From: Autumnicola lenta
Lineage (GTDB): Bacteria; Bacteroidota; Bacteroidia; Flavobacteriales; Flavobacteriaceae
Direction of reading: 5' to 3'
Assembly (NCBI RefSeq): GCF_031846515.1
Contig: NZ_JAVRHO010000033.1
Coordinates: 1-27,336 of the forward strand
DNA length: 27,336 nt
Part shown: in pieces, positions 21,479 to 27,336 of the stretch
How positions within the stretch are numbered: position 1 is the first letter of the stretch
Layout of the letters: each line of letters opens with the position of its first letter
Translations under genes and position numbers: made by a program
Notes under the pieces: model-generated
What the model saw: only the letters and a program-made list of their open reading frames with translations
Told to the model about the DNA's origin: nothing
The model's database searches: none

Positions 21479-22774
21479 TTGGATGACTAAAGCGCTGCTC
21501 CTTATCAGCATCCAAACGAAAAAAGCCATCCAGATAGCGTGCAGTTTTAGTCCGAAATAATCTGAAATTAGCAGGGTGGGAGTGAACCCCAGGAAAGTAG
21601 CGGCCAGAAGAACATTCCGAAGATATTTTGCTTCACCCAGACCTTTAAATATTCCATCGAACATAAAAGCAATGGCATTTACAGGCTGCATCAGTAAAAC
21701 AATCCAGAATACTGAAGAAAATAAGGCAAGGACAGTGGCTTCTTTATTAAATAACAGGCCGATTTGTTCATAAAAAATTGCGCAGATTCCCATTAAAATC
21801 AATGCAATAAGAACCGCATAGAGACTTATCTTTTTACTCAGTTCCCATAAATTTTTATAATCCCTTGCGCCAAGTAAACGTCCGCCAATGGCATTTCCGG
21901 CGTTGGCGTATCCATCAATAAAAAAACTAAAGAATAGCCAGATGTTCATTAAAATACTCTGCGCAGCGATATAATTTTTTCCGTAATCTGTAGCATAGGC
22001 GTTGGCAAGGTAAATAGCGAAATTAAGGGCAGCGGTTCGTACAAAAAGATTAGCCGCCATAAGCAACAACGGCCTCATTTGCGGATTAATATTAAAACTC
22101 AACTTAAAATGAAACGGAGTTTTCTTAAAAAAAAACCAGAGTGCCATGACCAACATTGTAGCCTGGGCGGCGAGGCTGGCAAAAGCAGCACCTTCCAGGT
22201 GCATGGCGGGAATATAACCTTCAACTCCGTATACCAGCAAATAATCCAGCGCCACGTTCACGACGGCACCGGTAAGGCTGCATTTCATTGCCCACAGCGT
22301 ATTTTGCAGACCCCGAAAAACTCCAAATATCGCAAAAGTAACCAGCGTTAAAGGATAACCCAGCGCCCTAATCTGGTAATAATTTTCTGAATATTGTAAA
22401 ATAAGGCCTTCGGCATTATAAGCGCTAAAAATCGCTTCAGCAAAAAAAGCGGTAACGGCATAAATAACTAAACTGAAAAGGAAATTAAAACCAATGGCCT
22501 GCGGAATAAGCGTTTTTACCGCGTGCAGCCTGTTAGCACCAAGATGCTGAGAGACTATTGCTGAAATTGCTGTTTTTGTTTGCGCAACAATCCAAATGAT
22601 AGCAGAAAGAAAAGAACCTACAATCCCAGCTGCGGCCAGGGCTTCTACAGAATTTTCTTCAACATTTCCAATAACCGCGATATCTGTGAGCGAAATAAGC
22701 GGCTCTGCAATTCCTGCAATTATCGCCGGAATAGCGATTTTGTTGATGTTCCTAAAACTTACCGAAGTCGCCAC
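21446..22774 (-). CDS. MATE-family multidrug/metabolite exporter (DinF-like)
   Basis: A 442-residue membrane transporter with about 12 predicted spans in two bundles. The opening has IAIPAIIAGIAEPLISLTD and AIIWIVAQTKTAISAIVSQH, typical of DinF-type MATE proteins. Such proteins export cationic compounds in exchange for Na+ or H+; the substrate here is unknown. The length is normal. A -7 element TATATTTG at 22792-22799 precedes the ATG. It faces fic tail to tail and shares a partially duplicated 3' end (see 21389-21478). Confidence 0.9.
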   Translation of the reverse strand: MATSVSFRNINKIAIPAIIAGIAEPLISLTDIAVIGNVEENSVEALAAAGIVGSFLSAIIWIVAQTKTAISAIVSQHLGANRLHAVKTLIPQAIGFNFLFSLVIYAVTAFFAEAIFSAYNAEGLILQYSENYYQIRALGYPLTLVTFAIFGVFRGLQNTLWAMKCSLTGAVVNVALDYLLVYGVEGYIPAMHLEGAAFASLAAQATMLVMALWFFFKKTPFHFKLSFNINPQMRPLLLMAANLFVRTAALNFAIYLANAYATDYGKNYIAAQSILMNIWLFFSFFIDGYANAGNAIGGRLLGARDYKNLWELSKKISLYAVLIALILMGICAIFYEQIGLLFNKEATVLALFSSVFWIVLLMQPVNAIAFMFDGIFKGLGEAKYLRNVLLAATFLGFTPTLLISDYFGLKLHAIWMAFFVWMLIRSSALVIQFRRKYLDKEV

Positions 22775-22791
22775 TGAGAAAGATTAAGTTG

Positions 22792-22799
22792 CAAATATA
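22792..22799 (-). promoter_or_regulatory. -7 promoter element TATATTTG for the MATE gene
   Basis: Exact TAnnTTTG match on the minus strand, with transcription expected from about 22785 and the start codon at 22774. Confidence 0.5.
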
Positions 22800-22855
22800 A
22801 ATATCTGCTGCTGTTTTCAGGCTTGCTTTTAAAACTAAGGCCGAAAATTGCCATT

Positions 22856-23356
22856 TTAGAGCACCAGCTCGTAACAATGAAAAGGATGTTCACTTTGCTT
22901 CGAAAAAAAAATATTTCCCAGCTTTTTGTAGCCGCGGAATTCGTAAAATTGCTGATTGCGCTTGTTTTTACTGAAGGTATCCAGCCTCACGGATTCAAAG
23001 TTATGCCGCCGGGCATGATTTTCAGCAAAATCCATGAGTGCTTTTCCAGTCCCGGAGCCCCATTTAGCAGGATTTGTTGCCAGGCGGTGGATATAGAGGT
23101 TATTTCCGCTATTGGTGAGCCATTTAACAGGAAGATATTCTTTGTCCATAAAACTGGTCAAAACAATGATGCCTTCAATTTGGCAATTTTCGACCTTTAT
23201 ATACAACTCCTGCTTTTCAATATCTTCGGAAAGTCGCTCCCTGGAAGGGTAATGTTCCTTCCATTGGTAAATTCCTTTTTGCCGCATAGCCACAGCGCAG
23301 GAGTCGGTAAGTAGTTTTATCTGCTCAAGATGTTTTTTCTTAGCAATTGTGATCAT
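22856..23356 (-). CDS. GNAT-family N-acetyltransferase
   Basis: A 166-residue acetyl-CoA-dependent transferase. The acetyl-CoA binding turn is NPAKWGSGTGKALMDFAENH (about 95-114), preceded by the strand NLYIHRLAT; the later RLDTFSKNKRNQQFYEFRGYKKLG is the usual helix-4/strand-7 region. The N-terminal half (about 1-60) is more variable and would bind the acceptor, which cannot be named. It reads leftward toward the MATE gene, 56 bases away from its promoter. Upstream it shares the gap with the tRNA promoter on the opposite strand. Confidence 0.88.
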   Translation of the reverse strand: MITIAKKKHLEQIKLLTDSCAVAMRQKGIYQWKEHYPSRERLSEDIEKQELYIKVENCQIEGIIVLTSFMDKEYLPVKWLTNSGNNLYIHRLATNPAKWGSGTGKALMDFAENHARRHNFESVRLDTFSKNKRNQQFYEFRGYKKLGNIFFSKQSEHPFHCYELVL

Positions 23357-23401
23357 CTGAAATTCAGAAAATAAAAGATTTAGTTATTTCAAGAAAATTA
23401 T

Positions 23402-23409
23402 TACATTTG
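23402..23409 (+). promoter_or_regulatory. -7 promoter element TACATTTG for tRNA-Ala
   Basis: Exact TAnnTTTG match ending 10 bases before the mature tRNA, the expected spacing for transcription starting just upstream of it. Confidence 0.55.
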
Positions 23410-23419
23410 CCACTCAAAC

Positions 23420-23493
23420 GGGGGATTAGCTCAGCTGGCTAGAGCGTTTGGCTGGCAGCCAAAAGGTCATCGGTTCGACTCCGATATTCTCCA
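23420..23493 (+). tRNA. tRNA-Ala(GGC)
   Basis: A 74-base cloverleaf. The acceptor stem is gggggat with attctcc, including G3-U70, the main alanine identity pair. The D arm is gctc/gagc. The anticodon stem is tttgg/ccaaa with loop ctggcag, giving anticodon GGC for codon GCC. The T arm is atcgg/ccgat with loop ttcgact. The discriminator base is A and CCA is not encoded. A promoter element and a terminator frame it, so it is a single-gene transcript. Confidence 0.95.
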
Positions 23494-23494
23494 C

Positions 23495-23520
23495 AAAACC
23501 ACTGCAAACGCAGTGGTTTT
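23495..23520 (+). terminator. Terminator of tRNA-Ala
   Basis: Perfect 11-base arms aaaaccactgc (23495-23505) and gcagtggtttt (23510-23520) with loop aaac and a following T-run. The A-rich left arm could also serve the opposite strand, but it lies before the hydrolase gene's 3' end and so could act for that gene too. Confidence 0.85.
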
Positions 23521-23537
23521 TGCTTTTACGCTCTTTT

Positions 23538-24416
23538 CTAGTCTCCGTAAGCATCTATTAAATCCTGATCGTCTGTTTCCATAAATTTCAAAGTATTGTC
23601 CAGGACATACTTGAAATCTTTAGAGAAATCTTCTTCTTTCCACGGGTGTTTCATTCCGAAAACATGATCTGCATTTTCCACAAGTAATAATTTTGAGGTC
23701 GGGCTCCATTCAAAAAGATTACCGGCATCTGCTATGGAAACGCTCGTGTCACTACTGCCGTGAACAACCAGATGTGGGATTTCCAGCTTCTTTGCTGCTT
23801 TCTGAATGTTCAGGCGCTCTTCATTCTCTTTAAAATTGCGGTAAAATTGAAAGTGATGCGGGAGTTGCTGTTTTGTCCTGGTATTGGTAATATATCGAAC
23901 ACCTTTTTTCTTCCACAATTCAAGTTCGTCCTCTTTTGGAAACCTCGATCCAAAGTCGCTTACCGATGCAAAGGTGATAAGATTGGTAATTCTTTTTTCT
24001 TCCGCAGCTTTAATTATAGTAATTCCGCCGCCCCTGGAATGGCCAATAAGGTTAATATCTGAAACGTCCAGATGTGCTAAATATTTAAAATCGGGAAGTA
24101 ACAGGTAATCTATAACAGATTGTAAATCGTCCAGTTCTTTGGTGAAATTGTTATCTCCAAAAGCCTCGATATTTAAAAATTCCGTCGGGTTATCTGGAGT
24201 AGTTCCGTTATGTGAGAAATTAAATTTCACGAAGAAATAACCTTTGCGGGCAAACCATTCGGCCATTAAATTCCAGCCGCCCCAGTCTTTAAAGCCTTTG
24301 TAACCGTGACAAAATATTACTATGGGTTTTGGTTTATTTTCAGATTCAAAAAATAGATCGGCAACAATGGGTTTGCCGTGTTTTCCTTCTATCACTAAAT
24401 TTTTTTTGATTTCCAT
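23538..24416 (-). CDS. Alpha/beta-hydrolase
   Basis: A 292-residue hydrolase. The nucleophile Ser is in GHSRGG (about 145-150), the oxyanion side starts at CHGYKGFKDWGGWN (about 36-49), the acid is likely Asp in HGSSDTSV (about 228-235), and the catalytic His is in ENADHVFGMKHPW (about 252-264). No signal peptide is seen, so it is cytoplasmic. The substrate (ester, peptide or other) cannot be read. It ends 18 bases past the tRNA terminator and begins 28 bases after the end of the nuclease gene, so it may be transcribed with it. Confidence 0.9.
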   Translation of the reverse strand: MEIKKNLVIEGKHGKPIVADLFFESENKPKPIVIFCHGYKGFKDWGGWNLMAEWFARKGYFFVKFNFSHNGTTPDNPTEFLNIEAFGDNNFTKELDDLQSVIDYLLLPDFKYLAHLDVSDINLIGHSRGGGITIIKAAEEKRITNLITFASVSDFGSRFPKEDELELWKKKGVRYITNTRTKQQLPHHFQFYRNFKENEERLNIQKAAKKLEIPHLVVHGSSDTSVSIADAGNLFEWSPTSKLLLVENADHVFGMKHPWKEEDFSKDFKYVLDNTLKFMETDDQDLIDAYGD

Positions 24417-24444
24417 TTATTCTTTTTTGGAGAGGAAGCCTTCC

Positions 24445-27207
24445 CTAAAAACTTCCGTAGGATTTCTTTATTTCTTTCTCGGTGAAAGGTACTTCAGGAT
24501 TACAGATTTCCACAATTAATTTGTTCAATTCTATCTTAAAAGATTCGAGAATATCATTGTTTATTTTATATTTTTTAGCACTTCGCTGGTTCGGAGTCTC
24601 TTTTTTGCAAAATTTCAGAAATCCGCCCTTTAGATTTTTAAAGGAAATTATTCCGGCTTCCACAGGCTGTTCTAACCTTTTGGTTATGTTTATCATCGTT
24701 GCATAAGTCAATACCTGGAAACTTTTACTGTATTTATCATAATCTGTAGCGATGGCTTCCCAGTCGAAAATTTCAATTTTATTTTGTTCTACTTTTCCGG
24801 TTTTATAATCGATAATCCTGGTAATTCCGTTTGTCTTTTCAACCCTGTCTACTTTTCCGCGTATGAAGATGGGGAAGTTCAGTCCGGGAATTTCCAGAGG
24901 AGCTTTAAGGTTGTTTTCTATCTGCAGGATTTGGATTTCATCCCCTCGTTTGAGACGTTTCTGTTCATATTTTAAAAAATTGAGAAGATAGCGTTTTGTC
25001 ACTTCGAAAATGAGCAAATTCTGGCCTCTGTTCATGGGCGAACGGGTATAAGATTTTTCAAACTGAAGTTTAATTTCGCTATCGACCCGCTTTATAAAAG
25101 TTTCAATAATTTCTTCGGAAATGAGCTGATTTTCATAAGGTTCATAGAAATTCTGAAGCGTATCGTGAACTACCGTTCCCAGCGTGTTATAAGCCACAGT
25201 TTCTTCTACTTCTTCCTGCTCCCTGATGCCCAGAACATACTGGTGGTAAAAATCGAGTGGATTCCTGATGTAAGTCGTTAAAGCTGAAGGTGAAAATCCC
25301 GAAGCTGCCAAAGATCGGATTTTCTCCATGATTTGCGGCGTTTTCTGTATTTCCTGAAGCTGCTTTGGATTTGCACTTACTTTGGGCGCAATGGATTTTT
25401 TAATTATTTGATGTTTGGGCTGTTTTTCTATTTCCAGCTGCGTCAAAAAACGGCTCTTTTCACCGGCATTTAATCCGCTGCTTTCAGTGTTGTATAGCAG
25501 CGTCACCTTTTTTGCCCTTTGCAGCAATCGGTAAAAGTGATAGGTGTATACCGCATCTTTTTCTCTATAAGTCGGTAGATTATATGCTTTTTTAAGATCG
25601 TACGGAATAAAAGAATTGCTGGATTTCCCTGAAGGTAGCACCCCTTCATTCACCGAGGTGATAATAACATTTTCAAAATCCAGCGCGCGGGATTCCAGCA
25701 TCCCCATTAATTGGAGTCCGTTAAACGGTCGCCCCTGGAAATCCAGGCTTTGGGTACTCATCATTTCCCTGAAGAAGCTGTGTAAGGACTTAATAGTTTT
25801 TATGTGAGGATACAATTCGTTCAGGTTTTCCAGCTTGTTAAAAAGTACGTGAAACTGGTAAAGGAATTCCAGCCCCAGGTTGTTTTCTGTTGATTTGAGG
25901 TGTGCCTTTATTTCAGAAATAATATCCTGTAAATTTTGCAGCGCCAGTTTTGGAGCATCTTGCCAATCTTTAAAGCAATAAGTAATGAGGTTTTTAAGAT
26001 CTTCAGGAAAAAAGGAAATTAGTTTTTCGGGCTTTAGGTAAACTATATTTTCTTTACTAATCTTTGCGGTTGCCTTTGCAGCATGCGGATTCAAAATAGG
26101 GGCAATTGCAGGATGATTAATTATGGAAATAACATCCTTGTAATAATATTCTTTTTCTTTGTTAAGGTGGATATGAAAAAGCTTTTCAAAAAAGGAAGTT
26201 ATTGGAGCGTTTTTAAGAGGGAATCCCATTGTGATATTAAGTGCAGAAATGTGGGGTGGCAGGCTGTTTAAAACCGGAAGTAGTAAATCTTCTTCTCCCA
26301 GTACAACCGCTGTTTTTTCCAGTTCAGACTGGTCCATAGTTGCCAAAATTTCACCTAAATATTTTGCCTGCCCTATATTTTTGGGAATACCAGCAATTTC
26401 AATATTCTTTTCTCCGGCGTATTCTTCAGTTGTTAAAGGAATTGAGTGGTTTTGGTAATAGGGCCATTTTTCCAGGTATTCTCTTATAAAGAGAGAGGCA
26501 CCGTGCTCCCGGTCCTGGAGAAAAATTTCATCCATATCCCAAAAAACTTCTGCAGTAGTATTTTCCAGCATATATTGGAATATTTTTTCTTCCGCAGCAT
26601 TTAGCGCATTAAATCCGATAAAAACATGCTTTTGAGAATGTCCGGCGGCATATTCAGCGATTTTTTCTGAAGCTTTGCGGTAAATGAGACCTTGATATCC
26701 CTGCTTTTTAGAGCGAAATTTATCTGAAAGTTTCTCATAGAATTCTGGTAATTTGTGCCAGAACTTCAGATAGTTTTTTATTAAATCTGTTTTTTCTTCC
26801 TGTAAAAACCAGTGTTTTTGATCCTGAATTTCTGAAAGATAATTAAAGAATGCACGGTGATCGATCAGGTAGCGGTCTACTTCATTGAAATCGTGGATGA
26901 GCGTTTGTGCCCAATTCATGAAAGTGTCGAAATCTTCCTGTTCTTCTTTTGGAGTACACCTTTGGTACACTTCAAAGAACTCGAAAATCGAAATGGTATT
27001 GTCTACAGTTTTTAAACCGGAAATCTCTTCAGTAAATTGTTCAATACTATAAATTTTGGGGGCGAAAATGTTTTTTTCGCTAAGCCTGGAAAGTTCGTTA
27101 ATAAGAAATGCTCCGGCCCTTTTGCTGGGAAGTACAAACGTTATTTCTGAAATATTTTCTTCGGAAGATAGAAGGCGTTGAAGCACGCGGTTTATAAATG
27201 ATCTCAT
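24445..27207 (-). CDS. PD-(D/E)XK nuclease, AddB/RecB-like repair protein
   Basis: A 920-residue protein. The N-terminal two thirds resemble the helicase-like, ATP-site-poor part of AddB-type proteins: FVLPSKRAGAFLINEL near 24-39 and, at about 500-525, GLQLMGMLESRALDFENVIITSVNEG-like text that matches the UvrD-type motif. The C-terminal nuclease is typical: GTVVHDTLQNFYE, then RGKVDRVE, IDYKTGKVEQ with the metal Asp and Lys, and SFQVLTYATM. The four cysteines that bind an iron-sulfur cluster in AddB are not visible. It is likely a partner of an AddA-like helicase for double-strand break repair; that gene is not in this window. A -7 element lies 5 bases before the ATG. Confidence 0.85.
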   Translation of the reverse strand: MRSFINRVLQRLLSSEENISEITFVLPSKRAGAFLINELSRLSEKNIFAPKIYSIEQFTEEISGLKTVDNTISIFEFFEVYQRCTPKEEQEDFDTFMNWAQTLIHDFNEVDRYLIDHRAFFNYLSEIQDQKHWFLQEEKTDLIKNYLKFWHKLPEFYEKLSDKFRSKKQGYQGLIYRKASEKIAEYAAGHSQKHVFIGFNALNAAEEKIFQYMLENTTAEVFWDMDEIFLQDREHGASLFIREYLEKWPYYQNHSIPLTTEEYAGEKNIEIAGIPKNIGQAKYLGEILATMDQSELEKTAVVLGEEDLLLPVLNSLPPHISALNITMGFPLKNAPITSFFEKLFHIHLNKEKEYYYKDVISIINHPAIAPILNPHAAKATAKISKENIVYLKPEKLISFFPEDLKNLITYCFKDWQDAPKLALQNLQDIISEIKAHLKSTENNLGLEFLYQFHVLFNKLENLNELYPHIKTIKSLHSFFREMMSTQSLDFQGRPFNGLQLMGMLESRALDFENVIITSVNEGVLPSGKSSNSFIPYDLKKAYNLPTYREKDAVYTYHFYRLLQRAKKVTLLYNTESSGLNAGEKSRFLTQLEIEKQPKHQIIKKSIAPKVSANPKQLQEIQKTPQIMEKIRSLAASGFSPSALTTYIRNPLDFYHQYVLGIREQEEVEETVAYNTLGTVVHDTLQNFYEPYENQLISEEIIETFIKRVDSEIKLQFEKSYTRSPMNRGQNLLIFEVTKRYLLNFLKYEQKRLKRGDEIQILQIENNLKAPLEIPGLNFPIFIRGKVDRVEKTNGITRIIDYKTGKVEQNKIEIFDWEAIATDYDKYSKSFQVLTYATMINITKRLEQPVEAGIISFKNLKGGFLKFCKKETPNQRSAKKYKINNDILESFKIELNKLIVEICNPEVPFTEKEIKKSYGSF

Positions 27208-27212
27208 GCTAC

Positions 27213-27220
27213 CAAAAATA
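27213..27220 (-). promoter_or_regulatory. -7 promoter element TATTTTTG next to a start codon
   Basis: Exact TAnnTTTG match on the minus strand, ending 5 bases before ATG 27207. The transcript would start at or beside the start codon, so the nuclease mRNA may be leaderless. It directly follows the terminator at 27221-27250. Confidence 0.45.
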
Positions 27221-27250
27221 AAAAACGCCCCGACTAATCGGGACGTTTTT
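27221..27250 (-). terminator. Terminator of the upstream leftward gene
   Basis: Thirteen-base arms, aaaaacgccccga and tcgggacgttttt, with a 4-base loop. The one mismatch becomes a U-G pair on the minus-strand transcript, and the left arm gives a U-tract there, so it belongs to the leftward gene ending at 27291. Confidence 0.8.
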
Positions 27251-27290
27251 AGTAAAGAAATTTAACTCTATATAACTACATAACTACTTC

Positions 27291-27336
27291 TTATTCTCTC
27301 ATTTCTTTTTCTTCATCAAGAGAAATTTCAACTCTT
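27291..27336 (-). CDS. 3' end of a leftward gene, partial
   Basis: The last 14 codons before the stop read RVEISLDEEKEMRE, stopping at 27291. The rest lies outside the window. The RVEI followed by a short acidic tail would fit the end of an OmpA-like domain (NRRVEI), but 14 residues cannot settle this. A strong terminator 40 bases downstream supports a real gene end. Confidence 0.5.
   Translation of the reverse strand, partial: RVEISLDEEKEMRE

Noticed and set aside
22823..23314. Open frame of 163 codons antisense to the GNAT gene
   Set aside because: It mirrors the GNAT coding region; the protein shows no family motif and has no promoter.
1..27336. CRISPR array, integrase, transposase or phage genes
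   Set aside because: I looked for regular direct repeats with spacers and for recombinase motifs and found none. The repeats here are palindromes or single dispersed copies.

Overview
The window looks like a chromosomal segment of a low-GC member of the Bacteroidota, most likely family Flavobacteriaceae. The evidence is the TAnnTTTG-type -7 promoter elements, the near absence of strong Shine-Dalgarno sequences, thymidine kinase and GreA-like proteins of flavobacterial type, and dispersed palindromes of the type acctcacagg-n-cctgtgaggt. A genus is not assignable by eye. No rRNA, integrase, transposase or CRISPR array is visible.

Layout. 1-1000: intergenic repeats surrounding an intact type II toxin-antitoxin pair (RHH antitoxin plus RelE/ParE toxin). 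1054-7370: mtgA, a GreA-like protein, an ABC ATPase, a HAD hydrolase with an altered motif I, a lipoprotein prolyl oligopeptidase and asd; four of these gaps carry the same palindromic repeat. 7528-9943: a leftward tdk-alr-mscL operon ending in a clear terminator. 10221-15083: a rightward block with an unknown protein, rsmI, a four-cysteine uracil-DNA glycosylase-like protein, a HopJ-family protein, recJ and a small cysteine-motif protein.

15176-19413 is the accessory, decaying part. A VOC/PhnB gene, an orphan YefM-like antitoxin and a RelE/ParE toxin each carry a frameshift whose missing C-terminus can be read in another frame. A fourth small membrane-protein gene has an in-frame stop. lpxH, queD and a 2OG-Fe(II) oxygenase lie among them and look intact. 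This stretch also holds a foldable intergenic element (17535-17621) next to queD, and three tandem small single-span membrane-protein genes (18828-19413), one below normal gene-caller length. These three are the best candidate for something undescribed.

19453-27336: a crotonase-family protein, a class II Fic protein whose start region carries two adjacent palindromes, a MATE exporter with a partly duplicated 3' end, a GNAT acetyltransferase, tRNA-Ala(GGC) with terminator, an alpha/beta hydrolase, and a 920-residue PD-(D/E)XK nuclease of the AddB/RecB type. The last few bases hold the end of another leftward gene.

Most genes are housekeeping: cell wall (mtgA, alr), amino acid synthesis (asd), lipid A (lpxH), DNA repair (recJ, the UDG-like protein, the nuclease), nucleotide salvage (tdk) and translation (rsmI, queD, tRNA). 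Functions are inferred from motifs read by eye; no database search was possible.
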